A DNA stretch of 64,000 nucleotides, taken from assembly GCF_004365355.1 (NCBI RefSeq), contig NZ_SODP01000004.1, positions 404,266 to 468,265 of the forward strand, given 5' to 3'. This document shows, one piece after another, positions 1-7,552 of this stretch. The position numbers and the translations under genes were made by a program. The notes under the pieces were generated by a model that searched no databases, had not been told where the DNA came from, and saw nothing but the letters and a program-made list of their open reading frames with translations. This DNA comes from Kribbella pratensis. Its GTDB lineage: Bacteria; Actinomycetota; Actinomycetes; Propionibacteriales; Kribbellaceae. Within the stretch, counting starts at the first letter, position 1. Each line of letters begins with the position of its first letter.

Positions 1-218
1 TCGAAGCCGGAGTGCGACGACTTGTACGCGTCGAGCACCTTCCGCAGGCCGGCCTCCTGGTCGCCGACGCCGATCACCTTGAGCGTGCCGCCGGACGACG
101 ACGAGCCGCTGCCGCCTCCGCCGCAGGCCGCCAGCGTGCCGACCGCAGTGGCGGCGACAGAGGCACCGCCGATCAGCTGCAGGAGCCGCCGTCGGCTGAC
201 GGACTGGTCGAGTGCCAT
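1..218 (-). CDS. ABC transporter extracellular solute-binding lipoprotein (partial, N-terminus only)
   Basis: Only the first 72 codons are inside the window; the gene continues off the left edge. The start is ATG at 218 with a strong AGGAGG ribosome site at 223-228. The N-terminus has twin arginines followed by a hydrophobic stretch and a lipobox-like LAAC with Cys near residue 32, then a Gly/Ser linker and the beginning of a mature domain (GGTLKVIGV). This is the layout of a Tat- or Sec-exported, lipid-anchored substrate-binding protein, most likely of a sugar (CUT-type) importer; the substrate cannot be told from this fragment. An inverted repeat lies 40-65 bp upstream. Confidence 0.8.
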   Translation of the reverse strand, partial: MALDQSVSRRRLLQLIGGASVAATAVGTLAACGGGGSGSSSSGGTLKVIGVGDQEAGLRKVLDAYKSSHSGF

Positions 219-257
219 GGGTCCTCCTGAGCGCCGGAGATACCGGCGAAGAGTGTG

Positions 258-282
258 AAGTAACCGCAGGATCGTGTTACTT
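258..282. promoter_or_regulatory. Inverted repeat, candidate operator of the solute-binding protein gene
   Basis: AAGTAAC at 258-264 and GTTACTT at 276-282 are exact 7-bp arms separated by 11 bp. The element sits upstream of the divergent solute-binding lipoprotein start at 218. Its spacing suits a dimeric repressor, but the regulator is not visible in the window. Confidence 0.4.
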
Positions 283-518
283 TCGTCACCGGGACGCTAC
301 GTATGGCCCGGGAGAGTGTCAAGCCCTCGTTGAAAGGATTCAGTCAGGAGCGGTCCGAAAAGGTCTCCACCGGGGTTTTGGGCTCGTGCCCGTCTCTCCT
401 GAGAAGATGGCGCCGTGTCCGTGACCGCCTCCCCGCATCCGGCCGGTACGCCGTACTCCGTACTGCTGCCCGGCGGTCCCGCTCTGTCCACGCGCTCGAC
501 CTGTGGGCCGGTGCACGC

Positions 519-1232
519 GTGAGACGAGTCCTCCTGGCCGGCCTTTTGCTGCTGGCTCTGGCGCTTGGCGTAGGCGGCGGGTACTACACCGGCGACCGCC
601 TGGACGCCCCAGAACCAACCGCCTCCGGCACCGCCGGCCCCCTGGGCACCGTGTCGGAGTCCCCGTCACCCACTCCCACGGAGCCGTCCCTGCCGGTGAA
701 GACCCCGGTCCCGAGCAACCTCGAGCCCCTCCAGCCAGGCCTCGAATACACCCGCCGCTCGTTCACCGTCACGCCACAGGACGAGCCGTCGGTACAGCTC
801 TCGATCGAGATCCCCCAGGGCTGGAAGCAGACGCGCGACCCGAAGCGGCCGCAAGAGGTGAAGTACCTGGACGACCAGAAGGAGCGAGGGGTCCGGATCG
901 AGGCGGTCGAGCCGGTCGACACGACTCCCGCGGCAGCGATGGCCCAGCTCATCGTCGACCTGAAGAAGAGCCAGGCGCCGGAGAACGACGTACGGATCGT
1001 CAGCCACACCACCGGCCAGATCAACGGCGAGGACGGTGATCCCCGCCCGGTCGCGACGCTGATCTACACCTATATCCCGGGCGAGACGCTCCGCTATGTG
1101 ATCGTGCGCTGGATCGCGATCGACGGCCAGCTGACGAACGTCGAGATGAGTATCACCGGCATCCCCGAGGACGCCGCCGCGCTGGACGAGGTTCTGCAGC
1201 GGACCTCGACGTCGGTCCATCAGGTCGGCTGA
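519..1232 (+). CDS. Membrane-anchored extracytoplasmic protein, paralog of the next gene
   Basis: A 237-residue protein of unknown function. An open frame extends upstream to 303, but the GTG at 519 places the hydrophobic segment (about residues 4-24) at the very N-terminus, exactly as in the neighbouring paralog, so I chose it. After the membrane anchor comes a Pro/Thr/Ser-rich linker (about residues 28-70) and a soluble domain of about 150 residues outside the cell. The soluble domain shares with the next gene the pattern YTYxPxxxLRYVIxRW and a similar ending. No catalytic motif is visible. A remote similarity to the ectodomain of the kinase at 4108-5631 is possible, because both have a (V/I)xxPxxW segment after the linker. 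Confidence 0.7.
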   Translation: MRRVLLAGLLLLALALGVGGGYYTGDRLDAPEPTASGTAGPLGTVSESPSPTPTEPSLPVKTPVPSNLEPLQPGLEYTRRSFTVTPQDEPSVQLSIEIPQGWKQTRDPKRPQEVKYLDDQKERGVRIEAVEPVDTTPAAAMAQLIVDLKKSQAPENDVRIVSHTTGQINGEDGDPRPVATLIYTYIPGETLRYVIVRWIAIDGQLTNVEMSITGIPEDAAALDEVLQRTSTSVHQVG

Positions 1233-1267
1233 GCGCTTTCACGGAATTGTTACCTCGAGACATGCAA

Positions 1268-1285
1268 CCTGAGACTGTACTCAGG
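1268..1285. repeat. Short inverted repeat upstream of the second paralog
   Basis: CCTGAG (1268-1273) and CTCAGG (1280-1285) are exact 6-bp arms around a 6-nt loop in the 91-bp gap between the two paralogs. It could be an operator or a weak hairpin; nothing decides between these. Confidence 0.3.
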
Positions 1286-1323
1286 TGTCTTCTGTTGAGT
1301 AAGGAACTGGGGAAGGTGGGGGC

Positions 1324-2040
1324 GTGAAGAGGACGATGTCGCGGCGCGCGCTGCTCGGCGCCGGCCTGCTCACGCTGGCCGGGGTCGGTGGCGCCGGCGG
1401 GTACGGCGTCGGCCTGTTCCTCACCGAAGAACCCAGCCTGGCCGGTACTGCGGCGCCGCTGCCGATGGCAGCCACCTCGGAGCCAGGGACGACGCCGACC
1501 ACACCGGCCCCGCCGCCGAAGCAGATCGTCCCCGACGACACCAAGGCGCTGGACAAGGACGACCTGGAGTACAGGATCCGTGAATTCACCGCGACCAGCG
1601 TGGTGCGGTCGGATGTCCGACTCAAGGTGCCGAGGGACTGGGGTTTCACCCAACCCGATCCCCCGAAGATCGGCCGCTACACCGACCCGACCTCCAAGCG
1701 CTGGATCCGGATCGAGGCCGGGTTCACCATCCGTCGGCCACCCGCTGAGTCGATGGCCCAGAGGCTCACGGACCTCGCCACGGTGCCGGCCGCTCAGATG
1801 CTCTCGATCAAGTCCAGCACCGTGGACCCGCAGACCAAGGAAGCAACGCTGGTCTACACCTACGTGCCGGAGAACTCGCTCCGCTACGTGATCATCCGGT
1901 GGGTCGCCAACCACGAGGGTCTGTGCACCTTCGAGATCGCGGTCACAGGGCTGCCACAGGACCGGGAAGCCATGGAAGACATCCTGGACCACGCGGCCAA
2001 CTCGGCGACCCGGGACGACTCACCGCTACGCCCCTCCTAG
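1324..2040 (+). CDS. Membrane-anchored extracytoplasmic protein, paralog of the preceding gene
   Basis: A 238-residue protein starting at GTG 1324 behind a purine-rich site (GGAAGGTGGGGG, 1311-1322). The N-terminus reads MKRTMSRRALLGAG and continues hydrophobically to about residue 33. It could be a Tat-like signal or an uncleaved anchor. A Pro/Thr-rich linker (about residues 38-65) leads into a soluble domain that aligns with the preceding protein through YTYVPENSLRYVIIRW and the C-terminal GLPQDREAMEDIL. The two genes are a tandem duplication that has diverged strongly in the linker. Function unknown; the context beside a kinase and sigma factor hints at envelope sensing, which is inference. 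The 3' end overlaps the convergent regulator by 4 bp. Confidence 0.7.
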   Translation: MKRTMSRRALLGAGLLTLAGVGGAGGYGVGLFLTEEPSLAGTAAPLPMAATSEPGTTPTTPAPPPKQIVPDDTKALDKDDLEYRIREFTATSVVRSDVRLKVPRDWGFTQPDPPKIGRYTDPTSKRWIRIEAGFTIRRPPAESMAQRLTDLATVPAAQMLSIKSSTVDPQTKEATLVYTYVPENSLRYVIIRWVANHEGLCTFEIAVTGLPQDREAMEDILDHAANSATRDDSPLRPS

Positions 2041-2780
2041 CCTGTCAACAGTCCGGCGAGGGCTTCTTGGCCGGTGGGGGTCAGGTCGACGGCTCGTTGG
2101 TTCGGGCGGCGGTGGAGCCAGTTCCGGGTCAGGAGGCTGTCGACGACGGATGCGCCGAGTTGGCCTGACAGGTGATGGCGTTGTTCGCTCCAGTCGACGC
2201 AGAATCTCAGGAGTTGGCGGCGGGACGGCTGGTCGTTCAGGTCGACGCCCAGTTCGCCGAATACCTCGGTGGCGTTGGGGCCCAAGGCATACGGGGCGTC
2301 CGGAAGTTGTGCGGCCAGTGGGTCGTTCGGACGACGGTCTGCGCCGACGCCGCCGTCGGTGCGGGTCAGGGCGGCCCGGCGTACCAGACCGTCCAACAGG
2401 GCGACGCCGAGGCGACCGGCCAGGTGGTCGTAGCAGGTGCGGGCTTCGCGGAGTGCTGCCGCGCGGGTGCTCTGCCTGAGCGACTTGATCGGTTGGGGTT
2501 TCGCGATGCGGGCCAGGGCTTCTACGGCCGCGGCCACCTCCGGTCCGGACAGCTTGTAGTACCTGTGTCTCCCGGACCGCTCGACCGCGACCAGACCGCC
2601 GTCCAGCATTTTGCGCAGGTGACCGCTGACGGTCTGCGGAGACACACCGGCCTCTGAAGCCAGCAAGGAGGCAGGCAGCGCGCGGCCGTCCGCCAGCGCC
2701 ATCAGGACCTTCGCCCGCGCAGGCTCGGCCATCAGGCCGGCGGCGCGAGCCACATCGGCATCTCCGCTCATGCAGTCCAT
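2037..2780 (-). CDS. ArsR-type winged-helix transcriptional regulator
   Basis: About 247 residues. The N-terminal 90 residues form an ArsR/SmtB-type winged helix: ARAAGLMAEPARAKVLMAL, then a recognition helix in GVSPQTVSGHLRKM and a wing containing RSGRHRYYKL. The C-terminal 150 residues are an extra domain seen in larger members of this group and include a Cys (LRFCVDW), but no obvious metal-binding cluster. Start is uncertain among GTG 2786, ATG 2780 and ATG 2771; none has a strong ribosome site. The gene is divergent from an MFS exporter, and a perfect palindrome lies between them at 2795-2814. It most likely represses itself and the exporter. Confidence 0.8.
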   Translation of the reverse strand: MDCMSGDADVARAAGLMAEPARAKVLMALADGRALPASLLASEAGVSPQTVSGHLRKMLDGGLVAVERSGRHRYYKLSGPEVAAAVEALARIAKPQPIKSLRQSTRAAALREARTCYDHLAGRLGVALLDGLVRRAALTRTDGGVGADRRPNDPLAAQLPDAPYALGPNATEVFGELGVDLNDQPSRRQLLRFCVDWSEQRHHLSGQLGASVVDSLLTRNWLHRRPNQRAVDLTPTGQEALAGLLTG

Positions 2781-2794
2781 GCTCACACCGTCAT

Positions 2795-2814
2795 ACTTCG
2801 GCGCAACCCGAAGT
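2795..2814. promoter_or_regulatory. Palindromic operator between ArsR-type regulator and MFS exporter
   Basis: ACTTCGG (2795-2801) and CCGAAGT (2808-2814) are perfect 7-bp arms with a 6-bp spacer. The position 15 bp from each start region is what is expected of a repressor site serving both divergent genes. Confidence 0.65.
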
Positions 2815-2828
2815 GTTTCGGTGGAAAC

Positions 2829-3980
2829 GTGGGAAGCATGCTTCTCGCGTTGCTCTGTGGCGGAATCTTCCTCGTCCAGCTCGACGTGACCGTGGTCAAC
2901 GTCGCGCTGCCGACGATCCGGACCGGCCTCGACACCAGCGCATCCGGGCAGCAGTGGGTAGTGAGCGGCTACATGATCACGCTGGCCGGGCTCCTGCTCG
3001 TCTGCGGAGCACTGGGCGACCGCATCGGCCACCGCCGTTCGGTGCTTGCCGGGCTGATGGTCTTCGGCTGCGCGTCCCTGGTGTGCGGCATCGCGCCGAA
3101 CATTGAGCTCCTGGTCGCAGCCCGGGCACTCCAGGGCGTCGGCGCCGCGCTGCTCCTACCGGGCACGCTGGCGGTCATCACGGGTCAGTATGTCGACAGC
3201 GCCGCGAGGGCCCGTGCCGTTGGGATCTGGGCCGGCGCGGGCGCACTCGCTTTGGTCGCCGGGCCAATCCTCGGCGGCGTACTGGTCAGCGGATTCAGCT
3301 GGCGGGCGGTGTTCCTCATCAACCTGCCGATCATCGCGTTGGTGCTGCCAATGGCGTGGCGGATGGTGCCGCGACGCCGTACCGATCGACGCGAGGCACA
3401 CGTCCGGCTGCGCATCGGTCCGGCGTTGGTCGGCGCCAACGTGGTCTCCGGCCTGATGAATCTGGTTGGTCTAGGCACGCTGCTCGCTCTGACCCTTTAT
3501 CTACAAGAGCATCTGGACCAATCCGCACTCCGTTCCGGTCTGGAGTTACTGCCTGTCCTGCTGCCGCTAGCAGTCCTCGGCCCGGTGTCAGGCCGGATCA
3601 CCGCTCGGTACGGTTCTCGGCTTCCGATGTCGTTCGGCCTTGCTCTCGGGGCGATCGGATCGTTCTGCCTGTTGGTCGTCCGCCCGGACAGCCGTTACGG
3701 CGCGGTCATTCCCGTGGAGATCTGCCTGGGCATAGGCATGGGTTTGCTGACCGCCGCGGTTGTGCATGCGGCCATCGCAGCGCTGCCCCCGGATCGCGCC
3801 GGACTGGCCAGCGGCGTCAACAACACCGCGCGGCAGGCCGTCGGCGCAGCGGGCGTAGCGCTCTACAGTGCGGTCTTGAGCCACTCCGCGACCTTCACCG
3901 CAGGTCTCCACACCCTTGCCTGGGTCGGCGGCGGCCTGTGGGTGGTTACGCTCGGCATCACCTGGCTGACAGTCGACTAA
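2829..3980 (+). CDS. MFS drug-efflux transporter, DHA2-like, shortened
   Basis: 383 residues. The first membrane helix carries the DHA2 signature LDVTVVNVALPTI (about residues 17-29), followed by motif A (GDRIGHRR, about residues 61-68) and motif C-like GPILGG. DHA2 exporters have 14 helices and usually about 450-520 residues. Here the text jumps from the Arg-rich loop after helix 6 (RRRTDRRE) straight to what is normally the region around helix 9, so helices 7-8 appear absent. The reading frame is otherwise intact. Start is GTG 2829 (GGTGG just upstream) or ATG 2838. Probably exports a toxic small molecule under control of the divergent ArsR-type regulator. Confidence 0.8.
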   Translation: MGSMLLALLCGGIFLVQLDVTVVNVALPTIRTGLDTSASGQQWVVSGYMITLAGLLLVCGALGDRIGHRRSVLAGLMVFGCASLVCGIAPNIELLVAARALQGVGAALLLPGTLAVITGQYVDSAARARAVGIWAGAGALALVAGPILGGVLVSGFSWRAVFLINLPIIALVLPMAWRMVPRRRTDRREAHVRLRIGPALVGANVVSGLMNLVGLGTLLALTLYLQEHLDQSALRSGLELLPVLLPLAVLGPVSGRITARYGSRLPMSFGLALGAIGSFCLLVVRPDSRYGAVIPVEICLGIGMGLLTAAVVHAAIAALPPDRAGLASGVNNTARQAVGAAGVALYSAVLSHSATFTAGLHTLAWVGGGLWVVTLGITWLTVD

Positions 3981-4090
3981 TCGACCGGCCAGATGGTACG
4001 GAAGATCGTGGAACGCAGCCGATAGAACGTACGACGGGCAGACTGCATCAGCGCCGGCGACGGCCGCAGCCGTTCGGTCGGAAAACGCAT
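3977..4090 (-). CDS. Possible small basic protein (37 aa)
   Basis: An ATG at 4090 is preceded by GAGGAAG at a good distance and opens 37 codons ending in TAG at 3977-3979. The product is Arg-rich (MRFPTERLRPSPALMQ start, TFYRLRSTIFRTIW near the end) with an amphipathic look. It follows the kinase gene by 17 bp on the same strand and overlaps the MFS stop codon. It could be a real small protein or the remnant of a longer gene; no family is recognised. Confidence 0.35.
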   Translation of the reverse strand: MRFPTERLRPSPALMQSARRTFYRLRSTIFRTIWPVD

Positions 4091-4107
4091 GGGGGACTTC
4101 CTCAGCG

Positions 4108-5631
4108 CTAGTACTTCACCGAATTGGCGATCTCGGCAGCCCGAGCGGCATCCGGCGTGATCACCTGGACGAGCAGCGAGCCGCCGTCCCCGCGATCGAC
4201 GACCCGTTCGAACAGGACCATATCCGCCCCGGCGCATCCACTGGAAATCCGGTCCGTGGTCGGCCGGTCATTGAACGTGCCCGGATACGTCGGACCGGGT
4301 TTGCACCCGAGCGCCTTGTTGTCCGGGAGGGCAAGCTTCGAGCCCGCGACGCCGATGAACACTCCCGGCGTCCTCGCTGACCAGTCTGCGTCCCGGCTGA
4401 CCCGGAACGCAGGCGTCCGGGCCTTGCTGCCCGGTGCCAGCCAGTCGGTCTGGGCCATCGACCTCGCCCAGGACCGCGGCACTGTCACCTGGAACGGTCC
4501 CTGCGAGACGACGATCGCCTTGCGACTGGACAGGTACCACTGTCCGGCGTACCCGGCGCCGCCGCCGACCACCAGCGCCAGTAGGGCGGCGACGACCCAC
4601 CGGCTGCGCTTCCGCTTCGGCCTGGGCTCCGGCTCGACCTTCTCTGTGACTTCTTCTGGTACGGCGGGTGCTTCAACCGCGACGGTCTCTGCGTCCACCG
4701 ACGGCTCGGCGAGCTTCACGACCGTCGGCTGGTTCTCGTCGCTCAGCGCGGTCTTCACACCCAGGTGATCCGTGTCCACGGCAACCAGATCAGGGATCGC
4801 CAGCGGGAAATGGTGCGTGGTCTCGTCGAGCCCGCCCACGAGCTCCCGCGTGAACGACTGCACGTCCGGCCAGCGCTTCTCCCGGTCCGGGTCCAGCGCC
4901 CGGACGATCGCGGCGTCGACCTGCTCCGGCAGCTCGAACCCGAGCGAGCTCGGCGGCGGAGCCACCTCGACCCGGCTCGCTGCGCCGAGTCCGTCGACCT
5001 GGTGCGGGGACCGCCCGGTCAGAGCGGCGTACGCGACGGCACCCAGCGAGTACTGGTCGGCGCGCTGGTCCAACCGCTCCCCCAGCGCCTGCTCAGGAGC
5101 GACGTACGACGGGGTGCCGCCGGGCATCGTGATCCTCGACACCTCGTCGAGCGACTTGCCCAGGCCGAGGTCGGACAGGACAGCCCGCTCACCGTCGTCC
5201 GTACTGCGGAACAGAACGTTGGCCGGCTTCACGTCGCGGTGCAGCAGACCGCGCCGGTGCAGCGCCTGCAGGCCACGGCCGACCTGGACCACCACGTCCA
5301 CCGCCTCGGCCAGCGGAAGGGGCTTCTCCTTCAACCGGTCGGCCAGCGTGCCGCGATCGGCGTACGTCAGCACCAGAAAAGGGCGGCCGTCCTCCAGTTC
5401 GCCGACGTCGTGCACCTGGACGACATGCTCGGACTCGACCCGGCGCAGGAACCGGCCCTCCTCGAGGAACCGGTGCCGGACCGAATCGTCGTGCCCCCAG
5501 TTGTCCGCGAGCACCTTGATCGCCACTTCAGCATCCAGTTGCTCATCGTGAGCAAGCCATACCGTAGCGAAACCGCCTGAGCCCAGGCGTCGGCGCACGA
5601 CGTAACGCCCGAGTCTGGTTGGGACCCCCAT
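4108..5631 (-). CDS. Membrane-spanning Ser/Thr protein kinase with extracytoplasmic domain
   Basis: 507 residues from ATG 5631. Kinase domain at about residues 6-265: glycine loop LGSGGFATV, catalytic Lys39 in VAIKVLA, HRD motif with Asp133 (HRDVKPANVLF), and DLG in place of DFG (LSDLGLGKS), which is common in this class. A low-complexity acidic/basic linker leads to one membrane helix (about 345-368). The C-terminal 135 residues are outside the cell and are not PASTA repeats; they contain two Cys in KALGCKPG and SSGCAGAD. A CATAAT hexamer ends 7 nt before this ATG, predicting a leaderless start; the alternative ATG 5640 has no ribosome site either. Divergent from a sigma factor, so kinase and sigma factor may form a signalling pair. 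Confidence 0.88.
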   Translation of the reverse strand: MGVPTRLGRYVVRRRLGSGGFATVWLAHDEQLDAEVAIKVLADNWGHDDSVRHRFLEEGRFLRRVESEHVVQVHDVGELEDGRPFLVLTYADRGTLADRLKEKPLPLAEAVDVVVQVGRGLQALHRRGLLHRDVKPANVLFRSTDDGERAVLSDLGLGKSLDEVSRITMPGGTPSYVAPEQALGERLDQRADQYSLGAVAYAALTGRSPHQVDGLGAASRVEVAPPPSSLGFELPEQVDAAIVRALDPDREKRWPDVQSFTRELVGGLDETTHHFPLAIPDLVAVDTDHLGVKTALSDENQPTVVKLAEPSVDAETVAVEAPAVPEEVTEKVEPEPRPKRKRSRWVVAALLALVVGGGAGYAGQWYLSSRKAIVVSQGPFQVTVPRSWARSMAQTDWLAPGSKARTPAFRVSRDADWSARTPGVFIGVAGSKLALPDNKALGCKPGPTYPGTFNDRPTTDRISSGCAGADMVLFERVVDRGDGGSLLVQVITPDAARAAEIANSVKY

Positions 5632-5638
5632 ACAGGGC

Positions 5639-5644
5639 ATTATG
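5639..5644 (-). promoter_or_regulatory. -10 hexamer for leaderless kinase transcript
   Basis: CATAAT on the minus strand followed by exactly 7 nt and then ATG 5631. This is the spacing of leaderless transcripts in actinobacteria. The -35 region is poor. Confidence 0.45.
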
Positions 5645-5692
5645 GAGTACTGGAGTGTCCCGTGCCGGGGCCGATCGAGAGCAAAGGCGCAG

Positions 5693-6253
5693 ATGAGCGA
5701 GAGCACCAGCCCGACCGACGACCTCGCAACCCTCGCGGAGCAGGCGCAGGCGGGTGACAAGAACGCGATGGACGACCTGCTGCGGCAGGTCTATCCCCGT
5801 GTCCTGCGGATCTGCCGCAGCGTCCTGCCGTACTCCGCCGACGCGGAGGACGCGGCCCAGGAAGCGCTGCTGAACATCGCCACCAAGATCAACACGTACT
5901 CCGGCCGCAGCAGCTTCTCCACCTGGGTCCACTCCGTCGCGGCGAACTCGGCCCGTTCGACGTACCGCAAGCTGAAGCGCAGCGCCCAGGCCGCACACAA
6001 CCCGGAGCAGATGGAGAAGCCGGACCCGCGCACCACCAGCGTGATCGCCGGCACCCGTCTGGACCTCCTGGAGGCGCTGGAGACCCTGGAGCGCGACCGT
6101 CCCCAGATGGTCACGCCGCTGGTGCTCCGCGACGTCTACGGACTGTCCTACGAGGAGATCGCCGCCGAGGTCGGCGCACCGCTGGGCACGGTCAAGTCCC
6201 GCATCCACGACGCCCGCGAGGTCGTCCGCCCGCTGCTGCGCCCCAAGGACTGA
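5693..6253 (+). CDS. RNA polymerase sigma factor, sigma-70 family (ECF-like)
   Basis: 186 residues from ATG 5693 (an upstream ATG at 5642 would add 17 unconserved residues). Region 2 spans about residues 15-85, with AEDAAQEALLNIATKINTYSG and the FSTWVHSVAANSARSTYRK segment. Region 4 spans about 115-180, with VLRDVYGLSYEEIAAEVGAPLGTVKSRIHDAR, a clear helix-turn-helix. It directs RNA polymerase to a private promoter set. There is no adjacent zinc-finger anti-sigma gene; the divergent membrane kinase is the only visible partner and may control it by phosphorylation, which is inference. Confidence 0.85.
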   Translation: MSESTSPTDDLATLAEQAQAGDKNAMDDLLRQVYPRVLRICRSVLPYSADAEDAAQEALLNIATKINTYSGRSSFSTWVHSVAANSARSTYRKLKRSAQAAHNPEQMEKPDPRTTSVIAGTRLDLLEALETLERDRPQMVTPLVLRDVYGLSYEEIAAEVGAPLGTVKSRIHDAREVVRPLLRPKD

Positions 6254-6266
6254 CCTAGCCCAGGCA

Positions 6267-6272
6267 TACCCT
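6267..6272 (+). promoter_or_regulatory. -10 hexamer for leaderless MFS transcript
   Basis: TACCCT followed by exactly 7 nt and ATG 6280; no ribosome site is present. It lies 14 bp past the sigma factor stop. Confidence 0.4.
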
Positions 6273-6279
6273 CCGGGTT

Positions 6280-7509
6280 ATGTCCGCCCGGGGGTTATTG
6301 CACAACGGTGACTATCTCAAGCTGCTGACCGGCCAGACGATCAGCTCCATCGGCTCCGCGATGAGCTCGTTCGTCTTCACCCTGCTCGGCTTCGCGATCA
6401 CGGGTTCCCCGGTCCAGGCGGGCCTGATCGGTACGGCGTACGCGCTCGGAGCAACCCTGGCCGCGCTCCCCGCGGGTGCGCTGGCGGACCGATGGAGCCG
6501 GCGCCGGATCCTGATCGGCTACAGCTTCCTCGGCGCCGTCCTGTTCGGTTCGGTGGCGGTCGCCGGCTGGCTCGGCCACCTCACGCTCCCGCACCTGGTC
6601 GTGGTTAGCCTCCTGAACGGCGCCGGGTTCGCCATGTTCATGCCCGCCGAGTCCGGCGCGCTCCGGCAGATCGTCGCCCCGGAGGACATCAGCACCGCCC
6701 TCGCCGCCGCGCACGGCCGGCAGAACCTCGCCGGCCTGACCGGCGCACCGCTCGGCGGCCTGCTGTTCTCGATCGGCCGGGTCATCCCGGTCGCGGTCGA
6801 CGCGATCTCGTACCTGGTGATGGCGATCCTGCTCGTGACGATCCGCCATCCGCTGCCGGCCGCGAAGCCGGACGGCGACGCGCACGAGCCGATGCTCAAG
6901 GCGATCCGCTCCGGCCTGACCTGGCTGTTCCGGCAGGCGTCGCTGCGGACGATCGCGGTGGTCGGCACGATCCTCAACTTCGCCGCGAACGGGACCATCC
7001 TGGTCCTCATCCTCAGCATGCAGCAGCGCGGCGTGCGGCCGTCGGTGATCGGGCTGCTGGAGACCGCGATGGGGATCGGCGGGCTGGCCGGCGCGATCGC
7101 GTCACCGAAACTGCTGTCCAGATTCACCACCGGGCGGATCACGGTCGTCGCCTGCTGGATCATCACCGTCACGTTCACCGCGACCGCCGCCACCACGCGT
7201 CCCGCCGTACTGATCTTGCTGCCGGCGTTCGCGATCTTCCTGCTGCCGGCGCTGAACTCGGGCCTGTTCGGCTACCAGATGCTGATCACACCCGACAACC
7301 TCCAGGGCCGGACGCAGAGCGCGGTGATGTTCTTGTCGAACATCTCGATGCCGTTGGCTCCGTTCCTCGGTGGACTGTTCCTGGAGACATTCGGCACGAG
7401 TACAGCGCTGCTGATCTTCGGCAGCCTGCTCGTGGCCGGCTCAGTGTTGCTCACCGTCAGTCGATCGATCAGGTCGATCCCGTTGCTGGCCGAGGTGGAG
7501 GCCGTCTGA
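6280..7509 (+). CDS. MFS transporter (DHA3/MFS_3 type)
   Basis: 409 residues with about 12 membrane helices. The N-terminus LLHNGDYLKLLTGQTISSIGSAMSSF and the motif-A loop ADRWSRRRI (about residues 70-78) match the macrolide/enterobactin-exporter branch (DHA3). The cytoplasmic middle loop is short. Substrate unknown. It follows the sigma factor by 26 bp, and its putative own promoter (TACCCT) lies in that gap. It precedes the dha genes by 43 bp on the same strand but has no obvious functional link with them. Confidence 0.85.
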   Translation: MSARGLLHNGDYLKLLTGQTISSIGSAMSSFVFTLLGFAITGSPVQAGLIGTAYALGATLAALPAGALADRWSRRRILIGYSFLGAVLFGSVAVAGWLGHLTLPHLVVVSLLNGAGFAMFMPAESGALRQIVAPEDISTALAAAHGRQNLAGLTGAPLGGLLFSIGRVIPVAVDAISYLVMAILLVTIRHPLPAAKPDGDAHEPMLKAIRSGLTWLFRQASLRTIAVVGTILNFAANGTILVLILSMQQRGVRPSVIGLLETAMGIGGLAGAIASPKLLSRFTTGRITVVACWIITVTFTATAATTRPAVLILLPAFAIFLLPALNSGLFGYQMLITPDNLQGRTQSAVMFLSNISMPLAPFLGGLFLETFGTSTALLIFGSLLVAGSVLLTVSRSIRSIPLLAEVEAV

Positions 7510-7552
7510 TCGGGGGCTCCCGTTCTGGGCGGGCGTGTGCTCAGATGGGGAC

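Noticed and set aside
303..518. Upstream start for the first membrane-anchored paralog
   Set aside because: It would put 72 Arg-rich residues before the membrane segment, unlike the paralog, and they lack any conserved feature.
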